A DNA stretch of 64,000 nt from an uncultured Nocardioidaceae bacterium (GCA_902805845.1 CADCUI010000001.1:1-64000); one strand, 5' to 3'. Positions 55,960 through 64,000 are shown, counted from the first letter of the stretch. The notes: a model not told the origin generated them from the letters alone. Translations and numbers: made by a program.

Positions 55960-56772
55960 ATGACCCCGACCACGGCCCAGACACTGCGCATCGGTGCCCA
56001 CGTCGACCAGCTCGACCCGGTCGCGGAGGCGCAGGCGCGGGACACCCCGCTGGTGCAGTTCTTCCTCGGTGACCCGCAGAGCTACAAGAAGCCCGAGGTC
56101 CGCTACGCAGGAGGCGCGTCCGCACTGCGCTCGGCAGCCGAGGCGGCCGGAGTCGACCTCTACGTGCACGCGCCGTACCTCATCAACGTGGCCACGACGA
56201 ACAACCGCATCCGCATCCCGAGTCGCAAGCTCCTGCAGCAGCACATCGACGCCGCGGCGGAGATCGGCGCCACAGCCCTGATCGTCCACGGGGGCCACGT
56301 CAACGCCGAGGACGACCCCGACAAGGGCTTCGACAACTGGCGCAAGGCCGTCGACTACACCGACCTGAAGGTCCCGCTGCTCATCGAGAACACCGCCGGG
56401 GGCGGCAACGCGATGGCGCGGGAGGTGGACCGCATCGGGCGACTCTTCGAGGCGGTGTCGCACGCCGACGGCGCCGACATGGTCGGGTTCTGCCTGGACA
56501 CCTGTCACGCCCACGCGGGGGGCATCGAGCTGGCGACCGCCGTCGACCGGGTGCTGGCGGCCACCGGGCGGATCGACCTCGTCCATGCCAACGACAGCCG
56601 CGACCCGTTCGGCTCCGGCGCTGACCGGCACACCAGCTTCGGGGAGGGGCAGATCGACCACGAGGCGTTCGTCGAGCTCGTCCGGGCTGCCGGCGTGCCG
56701 GTCGTCGCCGAGACCCCGGGCGGCCCCGAGGGGCACAAGGCCGACTTCGACTGGCTCAGGTCCCGGCTGTGA
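55960..56772 (+). CDS. nfo: Deoxyribonuclease IV (AP endonuclease, Nfo)
   Basis: A 270-residue AP endonuclease of the endonuclease IV family, a TIM barrel with three zinc ions that nicks DNA at abasic and oxidised sites. Metal ligands are in place: HAPYLINVA (His, about residue 70), IVHGGHVN (His), LLIENTAGGGNAMA (Glu), GFCLDTCHAHAGG (Asp and His), DLVHANDSRDPFGSGADRHTSFGEG (His and Asp) and the C-terminal VVAETPGG (Glu). ATG with TAGCCT 7 nt upstream. The pairing with rpsF-ssb-dnaB is positional only. Confidence 0.95.
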   Translation: MTPTTAQTLRIGAHVDQLDPVAEAQARDTPLVQFFLGDPQSYKKPEVRYAGGASALRSAAEAAGVDLYVHAPYLINVATTNNRIRIPSRKLLQQHIDAAAEIGATALIVHGGHVNAEDDPDKGFDNWRKAVDYTDLKVPLLIENTAGGGNAMAREVDRIGRLFEAVSHADGADMVGFCLDTCHAHAGGIELATAVDRVLAATGRIDLVHANDSRDPFGSGADRHTSFGEGQIDHEAFVELVRAAGVPVVAETPGGPEGHKADFDWLRSRL

Positions 56773-56780
56773 CCGACCAC

Positions 56781-56786
56781 TAGGCT
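56781..56786 (+). promoter_or_regulatory. -10 hexamer TAGGCT before femX
   Basis: TAGGCT ends 8 nt before the femX GTG, only 9 nt after the nfo stop, implying that femX-alr have their own promoter. Confidence 0.4.
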
Positions 56787-56794
56787 CGGGCAGC

Positions 56795-57952
56795 GTGACC
56801 CGCCCCCTCGTCGTCCGCACGATCACCGCTGCGGAGCACCTCGACTTCGTGAGGTCACGGCGTGACGTCAGCTTCCTGCAGGTGCCGGCGTGGGGAGAGG
56901 TCAAGAGCGACTGGCGTCCGGAGTCGATCGGCTGGTTCCGCGACGACGTCCAGGTCGGCGCCGCCCTGGTCCTGCACCGCCAGGTGCCACGGATCAGGCG
57001 CTACCTCGCCTACCTGCCCGAGGGCCCGGTGATCGACTGGGAGGACGAGGACCTCGCCACCTGGCTCACCCCGCTGACCGCCCACCTCGCGAAGCACAAG
57101 GCCTTCGGCGTCCGGATGGGGCCACCCGTGGTCATCCGTCGATGGGACGCGGCATCGGTCAAGGAGGGCATCGCGGACGAGAGCGTTCGCAGCCTCGGCG
57201 ACCTGCCGCCCCGGACACGGGAGAGCAGCGGCGCCGCCGTGGCGTCTCAGCTGCGCCGGCTCGGCTGGCGCGAGCAGCGGGTCGAGGGCGGGTTCGCGGC
57301 GGGGCAGCCGCGGTTCAACTTCCAGATTCCGCTGCGGGACGACGAGGGCAAGCCCCGGACGGAGGACGACGTCCTCCGGGGCATGAACCAGCTCTGGCGC
57401 CGCAACATCAAGAAGGCGGCCAAGGAGGGCGTGCTCACCCGACGGGTGCCGCACGACGAGCTCGACGCCGCGCTCGACCGGTTCCACGAGCTCTACGTCC
57501 ACACCGCGAGGCGAGACCACTTCACGCCCCGGCCCCTGTCGTACTTCCGCACGATGTTCCGAGCGCTCGGCGCGGAGGATCCCGACCGCATCGCGCTCTT
57601 CACCGCCGAGCACGCCGGCGACCTGGTCGCTGCCACCGTCCTGGTGCAGGTGGGCGGCCACGCCTGGTACTCCTACGGTGCGTCGTCGACCGAGAAGCGG
57701 GAGGTCCGTGGGTCCAACGCCGCGCAGTGGGAGATGATCCGGCACGCGCTGGCCCAGGGCGCCGACGTCTACGACCTGCGGGGCATCACCGACACCCTCG
57801 ACGCCCACGACAGCCACGTGGGCCTCATCCAGTTCAAGGTCGGGACCGGGGGCGAGGCCGTCGAGCACGTCGGGGAGTGGGACCTTCCCGTCAACCGCCT
57901 CCTCTACCGCGCCTTCAGCGTCTACATGGCGCGCAGAGCGGGAGGAGGCTGA
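56795..57952 (+). CDS. FemX-like lipid II peptidyltransferase
   Basis: A 385-residue Fem-family (FemX/FemABX) aminoacyltransferase, which adds an amino acid, probably glycine, from aminoacyl-tRNA to the stem peptide of lipid II. It has two GNAT-like folds: DVSFLQVPAWGEVKSDWRPESIGW in the first and RHALAQGADVYDLRGITDTLDAHDSHVGLIQFKVGTGG at the end; ELYVHTARRDHFTPRPLSYFRTMF and the GASSTEKREVRGSNAAQWEMI block are hallmarks. Cell walls with LL-diaminopimelate and a glycine bridge are known in Nocardioidaceae, which fits. GTG start; alr starts 1 nt after the stop. Confidence 0.9.
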   Translation: MTRPLVVRTITAAEHLDFVRSRRDVSFLQVPAWGEVKSDWRPESIGWFRDDVQVGAALVLHRQVPRIRRYLAYLPEGPVIDWEDEDLATWLTPLTAHLAKHKAFGVRMGPPVVIRRWDAASVKEGIADESVRSLGDLPPRTRESSGAAVASQLRRLGWREQRVEGGFAAGQPRFNFQIPLRDDEGKPRTEDDVLRGMNQLWRRNIKKAAKEGVLTRRVPHDELDAALDRFHELYVHTARRDHFTPRPLSYFRTMFRALGAEDPDRIALFTAEHAGDLVAATVLVQVGGHAWYSYGASSTEKREVRGSNAAQWEMIRHALAQGADVYDLRGITDTLDAHDSHVGLIQFKVGTGGEAVEHVGEWDLPVNRLLYRAFSVYMARRAGGG

Positions 57953-57953
57953 G

Positions 57954-59000
57954 GTGCTCAGCCTCCACGTCGACCGCGACCGCTGGTGGGCGCACCTGCG
58001 CTCCGTGGTCGACGCCCACCCTGGCGTCGTGCCGGTGGTCAAGGGCAACGGCTACGGGCTGGGCATCGGCTGCCTCGCCGAGGTCTCCGGCCAGCTGGGC
58101 GCCGATCTCGTGGCCGTGGGCACCTACGCCGAGGTCCCGCACGTGGAGAAGAGCTTCGCCGGCGACATCCTGGTCCTGAGCCCGTGGCGCCCGTCCGAGA
58201 CCCGTGCGACGTACGACGCCCGGCTCGTCCACACGGTGGGCAGGCTCTCCGACCTGCAGGAGCTGACGGCCGGCGGGGACCGCGGCGCGTCGGAGAGGCC
58301 GCGCGTCGTCCTCGAGCTGCTCACCTCGATGCGACGCCACGGCTTCACCCCCCAGGGGCTGCGAGCGGCCGCGCGTCACCTCGAGGGGGTCGCGGTCGAG
58401 GGCTTCGCGCTGCACCTGCCGATCTCCCACGGGTCCCACCTGAGCGAGATGGCGCGGCTCCTCGACGACCTGGTCGCCAGCGGGATCGGGACGAGGCGGG
58501 TCTTCGTGTCGCACCTGACCCACGACGAGCTCGGCACGCTGCGCGCGTCGTACGCCGACTTCGACTTCCGCCCGCGCATCGGGACGAGCCTGTGGCTGGG
58601 TGACCGCGGGGCACTGAGGGTGCGGGCGACGGTCCTCGACGACCACGAGGTCCGCCGCGGGGACGTCTTCGGCTACCGCGGCCGCACAGCCCCGCGGCGG
58701 GGTCACATCGTGGTCGTCTCCGGCGGCACCGCCCACGGCATCGGCCTCGAGGCGCCGAGCGGCGGGGCGACGATCCGCGACCGGGCCGCGCGGGTGGCCC
58801 GCGGGAGTCTCGACGCCGCGGGCTTCGTGCGCTCCCCGTTCACGGTCGCCGGCAAGCAGCGGCTCTTCGCCGAGCCGCCCCACATGCAGGTCTCGATGCT
58901 CTTCCTGCCGGAGGGGACTCCGGTGCCGCCGGTCGGGACGGAGGTCGACGTGCAGGTCCGCTTCACGGTCTCGACGTTCGACCGCCTCGTCTTCAGCTGA
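57954..59000 (+). CDS. alr: Alanine racemase-like protein
   Basis: A 348-residue fold-III PLP enzyme making D-alanine for peptidoglycan. The PLP-binding Lys is Lys30 in VVPVVKGNGYGLG, and the barrel follows the family up to about residue 230 (SPWRPSETRATYDA, HRGFALHLPIS-like segment). The C-terminal domain holds VFGYRGRTAPRRGHIVVV with a Tyr in the place of the catalytic Tyr265, but the usual GYADG motif reads GGTAHG, so the domain is divergent. Adjacent to femX, with which it forms a cell-wall pair. GTG start. Its 3' end overlaps the convergent GT87 gene by 8 nt. Confidence 0.8.
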   Translation: MLSLHVDRDRWWAHLRSVVDAHPGVVPVVKGNGYGLGIGCLAEVSGQLGADLVAVGTYAEVPHVEKSFAGDILVLSPWRPSETRATYDARLVHTVGRLSDLQELTAGGDRGASERPRVVLELLTSMRRHGFTPQGLRAAARHLEGVAVEGFALHLPISHGSHLSEMARLLDDLVASGIGTRRVFVSHLTHDELGTLRASYADFDFRPRIGTSLWLGDRGALRVRATVLDDHEVRRGDVFGYRGRTAPRRGHIVVVSGGTAHGIGLEAPSGGATIRDRAARVARGSLDAAGFVRSPFTVAGKQRLFAEPPHMQVSMLFLPEGTPVPPVGTEVDVQVRFTVSTFDRLVFS

Positions 59001-60417
59001 CGCCCGCATCCTGGGCGGGTCGGGCAGACATCCCGGGCGGTTCGGCGCGGGGTACGGGGTCGTGCTCGGGTCGGAGCACGTCTCGCACGATCACCGCTGC
59101 GAGGTAGAGCTCGGCCGCGACCCGCACGGCGATCGCCCAGGCGTAGGCCACGTCCTGACCTCCCGAGGTGGCGGAGGCCGTGTAGCCGCCGAGGTACATC
59201 CACACCATCGCGAAGTAGAAGACCTCCCCCGCCTGCCACACGAGCAGGTCCCGCCACCGCGGACGGGCCAGGGCGGCCAGCGGCAGCAGCCACAGCACGT
59301 ACTGCGGCGAGTACACCTTGTTGACGAGCAGGAACCCGACCGTCACGAGGAACGCCAGCTGGGCAGGCCGGGGCACGGCCGCGGCACGGAGGCCCAGGAC
59401 GAGCACCGCCACGCACACCCCCGCGAGAAAGACCCACGACACCAGGTTGATGGTGTGCGGCGACGCGGGATGGCCCGCCTGCGAGGCCACCAGCCACAGC
59501 GACCCGAGGTCGGGGCCGCGCGCCGAGTTGAACTCCCAGAATGCCTTCCACCCCTCGGGGCCGTAGGACCACACCACGGCATTGACCGTCAGCCAGGCGG
59601 CGACCGCGCCGCCGGCTGCGCGCAGGAACGAGCCCGCCTCACGCCGGCGCAGCGCGACGACGAGGAACGCGCCGAGAAGGAACAAGGGATAGAGCTTCGC
59701 CGCCGTGCCCAGCCCCACGAGGACCCCGGCAAGCACCGACCGGTCGCGCGCCCAGGCCCACAGGGCACCGGCGGTCGCGGCCACCGCGAGCAGGTCCCAG
59801 TTGACGAGGCCGGTGAGCACCAGCACCGGGGCGGCAGCGAATCCCATCGCGTCCCACGGCCGTCCAGGATGGGTGCGCGAGAGGAAGTACGCCGAGAGCA
59901 GGACGAACGGCGCCAGCAGCGCGGCGGTGACCGGGAAGAGGTCCCGTCGCTCCGCCTCCACGGCAGGGTCCTGCCGCAGCGCGTCCACCGGACCGGCACG
60001 CCGGGCGCCGACATCGGGCCAGCCGTGCAGCGCGTGGGTGACCAGGGTGCTGCCGTAGGCGAACCAGCCGGTCAGGACCGGGTACTCCAGCTCGGGATAG
60101 CGGCCGCCGGTGTCGGCGAACGGGACGCGCCGTTCCGCGAATCCCCGGTCGATGTAGAGGTAAGGCACGTCGGAGTAGCACATCTGCGCGTAGCGGCTGT
60201 TGGCACCGCCCCAGCCGTCGAGGGCGCACGGAGCCTTCTGGACCATCGCCAGCACCCAGGCGACGCAGACCACGGCCAGCGCGACGCGCACAGGAGTCCA
60301 CCAGGGGTGCCCCCGCGAGTGCGCACCCGACGGGCCCCCCAGCACCTCGCTCCCGGAGGTCAGGACCGGGTCCTCGGCGGTCGGTGTCCCGGTCGCCGCG
60401 GATCGGTCAGCCTGCAC
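58993..60417 (-). CDS. GT87-family membrane mannosyltransferase
   Basis: A 474-residue GT-C glycosyltransferase of the GT87 (DUF2029) family, with about eleven spans. It would use a polyprenyl-phosphate sugar to modify lipoglycans such as lipomannan at the outer face of the membrane. [58 protein letters not shown] and [18 protein letters not shown] are family blocks; the catalytic acidic residue of the first loop is in LEYP (PELEYP). GTG start (VQADRSAA) overlapping the PBP stop by 11 nt. Corresponds to Rv0051 in the mycobacterial order. Confidence 0.88.
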   Translation of the reverse strand: MQADRSAATGTPTAEDPVLTSGSEVLGGPSGAHSRGHPWWTPVRVALAVVCVAWVLAMVQKAPCALDGWGGANSRYAQMCYSDVPYLYIDRGFAERRVPFADTGGRYPELEYPVLTGWFAYGSTLVTHALHGWPDVGARRAGPVDALRQDPAVEAERRDLFPVTAALLAPFVLLSAYFLSRTHPGRPWDAMGFAAAPVLVLTGLVNWDLLAVAATAGALWAWARDRSVLAGVLVGLGTAAKLYPLFLLGAFLVVALRRREAGSFLRAAGGAVAAWLTVNAVVWSYGPEGWKAFWEFNSARGPDLGSLWLVASQAGHPASPHTINLVSWVFLAGVCVAVLVLGLRAAAVPRPAQLAFLVTVGFLLVNKVYSPQYVLWLLPLAALARPRWRDLLVWQAGEVFYFAMVWMYLGGYTASATSGGQDVAYAWAIAVRVAAELYLAAVIVRDVLRPEHDPVPRAEPPGMSARPAQDAGVS

Positions 60418-62737
60418 CGGGGCCGCCGCCACCGCCCTGACCGCCGCCCTGACCGCCGCCCTGACCCCCGCCCTGACCGCCGCCCTGACCCCCGCCCTGA
60501 CCACCGCCCTGACCACCTCCGCCGCCGGGCGACTGGGTAGCCGTCGGCGTCGGTGTCTGGGTCGGCGTCGGTGTCTGCGTTGGTGTGGGCGTCGGCGTCG
60601 GTGTCTGCGTCGGTGTCTGCGTTGGCGTCGGCGTCGGCGTCGGCGTCGGCGTCTGGGTCGGCGACGGCTCCTGGGTCGGCGACGGCTCCTCGGTCGGCTG
60701 CCGGGTCGGCTCGTCGGAGGGCTCCGGTGACTGGGTCGGGCTCGGGGCCGCCGTCGGCGTGGGCTGGTTCCCCTCCACCCGGTGCTGGAGGTTCGCCGGC
60801 GGCGGGAACTCCAGGATCGGCTCCCCCTCGAGCGCCTGCTCCATCACCAGGGCCCACGTCCTGGCGGGGTGCTCACCGCCGTAGAAGGTGTCCAGGAACC
60901 CGTCGAGCGGCTCGTTGCCGTTGCCGCGTGAGTACATCACCGCGGTCGACAGCTGCGGGGTGTAGCCCACGAACCACGACGAGCGCACATGCCCCTCGTC
61001 GTCCGTGGCGGTGCCTGTCTTGCCCGCCACGGGACGACCGATCTGCGCGTTGGTGCCGGTGCCGGTCGTCGTCACCTGCTGCAGCGCGTACGACGCGTCG
61101 GCGGCGACGTCGGCGGTGATGGCCTGCTCGGTCTGCGCCTCGTGCTCGTACTCGACGTCGCCGTCGGAGGTCTTGACCCCCTCGACGACGTAGACCTTCT
61201 TGGCCCTGCCCTGGTCGGCGATCGTCCCGAAGGCGTTGGCCATGTCGACCGGACTCATCGTCGCCGAGCCGAGGACGGTGCTCAGGTTGGGGTCGAGACC
61301 GGGAGCGTCGGCGGGGACGCCCATCCTCACGGCGGTGTCGATGACCCGCTGCGGACCGCCGGGGATGCTGTTGACCATGTCGACGTAGGCGGTGTTGATC
61401 GAGTTCTCCGTCGCCGTCAGCATGCTCACCCGGCCGAAGTCCGAACCGCCGCTCTCGCCCTGGTTCTCGAACTCCGTGTCACCGACGACCAGAGGCGAGT
61501 TGCCCTCGAACGTCGATTTCAGCGAGTAGCCGTAGGTCAGCCCGGTGGCGAGGGAGAACGGCTTGAAGGTGGATCCCGCCGCTCCTCCGGCGACCGCCCA
61601 GTTCAACTGGCTGTCCAGGTAGTCCTGCCCGCCGAACATGCCGCGCAGCGCGCCGCTCCTCGGGTCCACGGAGGCCACCGCGACGTGCAGTCCCTTGAGG
61701 GGGGGACGCTCCTGCTTCACGCCCGCGGCCGCAGCGTCCATCGCCTTCTTCGTGAACGTCGTGGTGACCCGGAGCCCCCCGCCGTCGATCTCGGTGTCGG
61801 TGAAGCCCAGCCGGCGGAGCTCCGCTCGCACCATCTCCAGGACGTGTCCCCGCTGGCCGCCGTACTGGCTCTCCGCCTCGGGCGGCGGGAAGGCCGGCAA
61901 CCGGTACGCCTTGCGGGTGTTGGTGAGCGCGGGAGGCAGTGTGCCCATCGCGCTCATGCCGTCGATGACGTAGGTGTAGCGCTGCTTGAGGCCTGTCTTC
62001 GCGGCCCGGCCGTTCGCTGGGTCGTAGCCGTTCGGCGAGTTGATGATCGCGGCGAGCGCGGCGCCCTCCCGCACGCTGAGCGCCTTGGCCGGCTTGCGGA
62101 AGTAGGCCCGCGAGGCGGCCTCGATGCCGTAGGCACCCCGGCCGAAGTAGATGGTGTTGAGGTAGTCCTGCAGGATCTCGTCCTTCGACATCTGCCGCTG
62201 GATCTTGAGCGACAGGATCGCTTCCTTGAACTTGCGCTGCCAGGTGCGCTCCTGGCTGAGGTAGAAGACCTTGACGTACTGCTGGGTGATCGTGGACGCG
62301 CCCTGCGTGTCGCCGCCCGAGGCGTTGTTGAACGCGGCCCGGAGGATGCCCTTGGGGTCGATCCCCCTGTTCGTCCAGAAGCTGCGGTCCTCCGCTGCGA
62401 CGACGGCGTCCTGGACATGGGTCGGCACGTCACCGAGGTCGACCATGGTGCGGTTCTGCTCGGCGAACCGCCCGAGCACCTGCTTGCCGTCGGCGTAGTA
62501 GACGTAGCTCGTCTGGCTCTGGAAGCCCTTGTTGGGGTCGGGGATGTCGGTACGGGCGTAGGCGTAGGCGAACAGCAGCAGCCCGAGTGCCACGAAGGCG
62601 GTGCCGATGATCAACAGCCACTTGACCCAGCGGCGCCAGCCGCTCGACCACTTCGGCTTCCGCGGCTTTCCCGGCTGGGTCGGGCGCTGCTGCCCCTGCC
62701 GGGGCGCACCGCTCGTCACTACGCGTTGTCCGCTCAC
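60407..62737 (-). CDS. ponA: Class A penicillin-binding protein (PonA-like)
   Basis: A 776-residue bifunctional PBP, polymerising and cross-linking peptidoglycan. One membrane span (about residues 40-60); the GT51 glycosyltransferase has [15 protein letters not shown] with catalytic Glu, [11 protein letters not shown] and [13 protein letters not shown]; the transpeptidase has STFKPFS (nucleophile Ser), the SIN motif ([12 protein letters not shown]) and KTGTATDD. The C-terminal 120 residues are Pro/Thr-rich (PTPTQ) then GGGQ repeats, unfolded and probably spanning the cell wall. GTG at 62737 with GGAGAAGG upstream is chosen over a GTG at 62797. Corresponds to ponA1 (Rv0050). Confidence 0.95.
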   Translation of the reverse strand: MSGQRVVTSGAPRQGQQRPTQPGKPRKPKWSSGWRRWVKWLLIIGTAFVALGLLLFAYAYARTDIPDPNKGFQSQTSYVYYADGKQVLGRFAEQNRTMVDLGDVPTHVQDAVVAAEDRSFWTNRGIDPKGILRAAFNNASGGDTQGASTITQQYVKVFYLSQERTWQRKFKEAILSLKIQRQMSKDEILQDYLNTIYFGRGAYGIEAASRAYFRKPAKALSVREGAALAAIINSPNGYDPANGRAAKTGLKQRYTYVIDGMSAMGTLPPALTNTRKAYRLPAFPPPEAESQYGGQRGHVLEMVRAELRRLGFTDTEIDGGGLRVTTTFTKKAMDAAAAGVKQERPPLKGLHVAVASVDPRSGALRGMFGGQDYLDSQLNWAVAGGAAGSTFKPFSLATGLTYGYSLKSTFEGNSPLVVGDTEFENQGESGGSDFGRVSMLTATENSINTAYVDMVNSIPGGPQRVIDTAVRMGVPADAPGLDPNLSTVLGSATMSPVDMANAFGTIADQGRAKKVYVVEGVKTSDGDVEYEHEAQTEQAITADVAADASYALQQVTTTGTGTNAQIGRPVAGKTGTATDDEGHVRSSWFVGYTPQLSTAVMYSRGNGNEPLDGFLDTFYGGEHPARTWALVMEQALEGEPILEFPPPANLQHRVEGNQPTPTAAPSPTQSPEPSDEPTRQPTEEPSPTQEPSPTQTPTPTPTPTPTQTPTQTPTPTPTPTQTPTPTQTPTPTATQSPGGGGGQGGGQGGGQGGGQGGGQGGGQGGGQGGGGGPGAG
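60428..60515 (-). repeat. Tandem 12-bp GGGQ-coding repeat in the PBP C-terminus
   Basis: About seven 12-nt units encoding Gly-Gly-Gly-Gln at the end of the class A PBP. Unit sequence varies mainly at the third base of codons. It invites slippage and length variation. Confidence 0.8.
60540..60700 (-). repeat. Tandem PT/PTQ-coding repeat in the PBP C-terminus
   Basis: Degenerate 6- and 12-nt units reading as Pro-Thr-Pro-Thr-Gln-Thr in the linker of the class A PBP, on the amino-terminal side of the GGGQ array. Low-complexity wall-spanning linkers of this kind are common in actinobacterial PBPs. Confidence 0.75.
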
Positions 62738-62841
62738 CGAAGGCCTTCTCCTCGACGGTCGTGTCTCCGCACGGTGCCCCCGGCGGTACGTCGCCACACC
62801 AGGGTAGGGCTGTTCTGGCTGCCAGCAGCCGAACCCGGGAT

Positions 62842-62873
62842 TTGGCGACGATCGATATATCGTTACGATACGT
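62842..62873 (+). promoter_or_regulatory. padR-ino1 promoter with overlapping inverted repeats
   Basis: TTGGCG (62842-62847), a 16-nt spacer, TACGAT (62864-62869). The spacer and -10 contain ACGAT-N6-ATCGT-T-ACGAT, an inverted repeat followed by a further arm, and the palindrome CGATATATCG at its centre. A PadR dimer binding here would block its own promoter. Confidence 0.55.
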
Positions 62874-62907
62874 CAGTGCGACACAACGACCGGAGAGGCG
62901 GATCTCG

Positions 62908-63489
62908 GTGACCCGACGCGGGGAGACCCTCGAGCTGGCAGTCCTGGGGCTGCTGCACGAGCAACCCATGCACGGGTACGAGCTGCGCAAGCAGCTCAAC
63001 GTGGTCCTCGGCTGGGGACGGTTGCTGTCCTACGGTTCCCTGTACCCCGCTCTGAAGAAGATGAGCAGGGCCGGATGGATCACCGAGCACGTCGCCGAGC
63101 CGGGCACGACGGCGCCGGTGACCCGGCGACAGCGCATCGTCTACGAGCTCACCGAGCGCGGCGACCAGCGCTTCACCAGCCTCATGTCGGACGCCGGGCC
63201 CGCGTCCTGGGAGGATGACAACTTCGATGTCCGGTTCGCCTTCTTCGGGCGCACCGACCGCGACATCAGGCTGCGCATCCTCGAGGGACGCCGTGCCCGC
63301 CTCCAGGAGCGGCTCAGCCGGGCCCAGCAGCAGCTGGCCGCCTCCCGGGAGCGGGACACCTATACCGAGGAGCTGCAGCGTCACGGCGTCGAGTCCGTGG
63401 AGCGTGAGGTGCGCTGGCTCTCGGACCTGATCGCGGCCGAGCGCGACGGCGTTCGCCGCCAGGTCACCAAACCAACGGAAACAACCTAA
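62908..63489 (+). CDS. PadR-family transcriptional regulator
   Basis: A 193-residue PadR regulator of the PadR-s1/long type (Rv0047c relative). The winged helix spans LELAVLGLLHEQPMHGYELRKQLNVVLGWGRLLSYGSLYPALKKMSRAGWI, with ITEHVAEPG and QRIVYELTERGDQRF forming the wing; the long C-terminal helices (RRARLQERLSRAQQQLAA, VEREVRWLSDLIAAERDG) dimerise. GTG start with GGAGAGG upstream. Co-oriented with ino1, which follows after 18 nt; a repressor of inositol synthesis or of itself is likely. Signal unknown. Confidence 0.92.
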   Translation: MTRRGETLELAVLGLLHEQPMHGYELRKQLNVVLGWGRLLSYGSLYPALKKMSRAGWITEHVAEPGTTAPVTRRQRIVYELTERGDQRFTSLMSDAGPASWEDDNFDVRFAFFGRTDRDIRLRILEGRRARLQERLSRAQQQLAASRERDTYTEELQRHGVESVEREVRWLSDLIAAERDGVRRQVTKPTETT

Positions 63490-63507
63490 GTGATGAAGGA
63501 GAGTCCG

Positions 63508-64000
63508 ATGGGTTCCGTACGAGTCGCCATCGTGGGCGTCGGAAACTGTGCAACGTCCCTGATCCAGGGGGTCGAGTACTACAAGGGCGCCGACCCTGAC
63601 AGCAGCGTGCCCGGCCTGATGCACGTCAAGTTCGGCAACTACCACGTCTCCGACATCGAGTTCGTCGCCGCGTTCGACGTCGACGCGAAGAAGGTCGGCT
63701 TCGACCTCTCCGAGGCGATCACCAGCTCCGAGAACAACACCATCCGGATCTGTGACGTCCCGCCGCTCGGTGTGACCGTGCAGCGCGGCCCGACGTACGA
63801 CGGTCTCGGCAGGTACTACCGAGAGACGATCGAGGAGTCCGACGAGCAGCCGGTCGACGTCGTCCAGGCGCTCAAGGACTCGGGCGCCGACGTGCTGGTC
63901 TCCTACCTGCCGGTGGGCTCGGAGGAGGCCGACAAGTTCTACGCGCAGTGCGCGCTCGACGCCGGTGTCGGCTTCGTCAACGCACTGCCGGTGTTCATCG
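63508..64000 (+). CDS. ino1: Inositol-3-phosphate synthase, 5' part (runs off the window)
   Basis: The first 164 codons of myo-inositol-1-phosphate synthase, converting glucose-6-phosphate to inositol-3-phosphate for phosphatidylinositol and mycothiol. [26 protein letters not shown] gives the NAD-binding GxGNCASSL motif of actinobacterial enzymes; [16 protein letters not shown] and [13 protein letters not shown] are also conserved. AAGGAGAG precedes the ATG. The same padR-ino1 order occurs in M. tuberculosis (Rv0047c-Rv0046c). The C-terminal half is beyond the window. Confidence 0.96.
   Translation, partial: MGSVRVAIVGVGNCATSLIQGVEYYKGADPDSSVPGLMHVKFGNYHVSDIEFVAAFDVDAKKVGFDLSEAITSSENNTIRICDVPPLGVTVQRGPTYDGLGRYYRETIEESDEQPVDVVQALKDSGADVLVSYLPVGSEEADKFYAQCALDAGVGFVNALPVFI

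Noticed and set aside
60418-60516. A longer N-terminus for the GT87 protein with RAAVRAGVR-like repeats
   Set aside because: That stretch is the GGGQ repeat of the PBP read in another frame; a normal GT87 N-terminus starts near the GTG at 60417.
60428-60700. Possible CRISPR-like repeat array
   Set aside because: Units are 6-12 nt, contiguous, without unique spacers, and lie inside a coding sequence.
1-64000. Search for IS elements, transposases, integrases, att sites, tRNA, rRNA, riboswitches
   Set aside because: None seen; no terminal inverted repeats with a transposase, no target-site duplications, and no riboswitch-like conserved leader apart from the rpsF hairpin.

Overview
The window is a 64 kb stretch of chromosome from a very GC-rich actinobacterium, most likely a member of the Nocardioidaceae (Nocardioides-like). 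Support comes from pervasive GTG starts, actinobacterial families (Bpa proteasome activator, ECF42 sigma factor with its YCII/DGPF partner, CsoR, Ino1, DUF3618 and holin-X proteins, a FemX/alanine racemase pair), strong G/C codon bias, and frequent TAGGCT/TAGCCT hexamers 6-8 nt before start codons, as expected for leaderless mRNAs. I see no transposase, prophage, CRISPR array, rRNA or tRNA.

Layout. 1-3.2 kb: nitrilase-family amidohydrolase, MobA-like nucleotidyltransferase with DUF6457, quinone oxidoreductase, Bpa. 3.2-7.2 kb (minus): secreted TIMP/NTR-like protein, an N-terminally missing uridine kinase remnant, two HAD-IIB phosphatases and serS, coupled by 4-nt overlaps. 7.3-11 kb: a PAP2 phosphatase-lipid kinase fusion, NYN-like protein, ECF42 pair. 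11-14 kb (minus): DUF4446, pheA, and an ArsR-SRPBCC-TIGR03086 operon with twin operator palindromes. 14-23.6 kb: secreted sulfatase, YjbQ, two paralogous envelope modules (DUF3618 + holin-X, with YihY/YtxH or a repeat protein) flanking a rhodanese and a DJ-1 protein, then sigma factor-ogt and DUF1992. 23.6-26.7 kb: copper operon csoR-copZ-small membrane protein-copA with a clear operator. 26.7-30.5 kb: PAS/GAF/PP2C phosphatase, MerR regulator and hsp20 with a perfect palindrome at its promoter, NTF2-like protein. 30.5-39.3 kb: epimerase, glutathionyl-hydroquinone reductase, large lipoprotein, EamA transporter, lipoprotein transpeptidase, DUF6458, iron-sulfur photolyase. 39.4-45.8 kb (minus): glgX followed by an in-frame TreY-TreZ fusion, a glycogen-to-trehalose route in two polypeptides. 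46-50.6 kb: PIG-L deacetylase, VOC protein, GAF histidine kinase with two small genes, reductase. 50.7-64 kb: a replication/ribosome/cell-wall block (dnaB, MATE, rplI, rpsR, ssb, rpsF, nfo, femX, alr, GT87, class A PBP, padR, ino1). Its core order matches the Mycobacterium tuberculosis region Rv0046c-Rv0058, here with nfo-femX-alr and a MATE gene inserted.

Themes are stress and redox defence (copper, hsp20, photolyase, endonuclease IV, Ogt, trehalose, stress-type membrane proteins), core replication and translation, and peptidoglycan synthesis. The most notable observations are the TreY-TreZ fusion, the PAP2-DAGK fusion, the recurring TAGSCT leaderless signal, a promoter matching the ECF42 consensus, the ArsR, CsoR and hsp20 operators, a four-cysteine photolyase with PhrB spacing, and a DnaA-box-like cluster before dnaB. 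I found no clearly unprecedented multi-gene system; the duplicated DUF3618/holin-X modules and the glgX-treYZ arrangement are the best candidates for something under-described.
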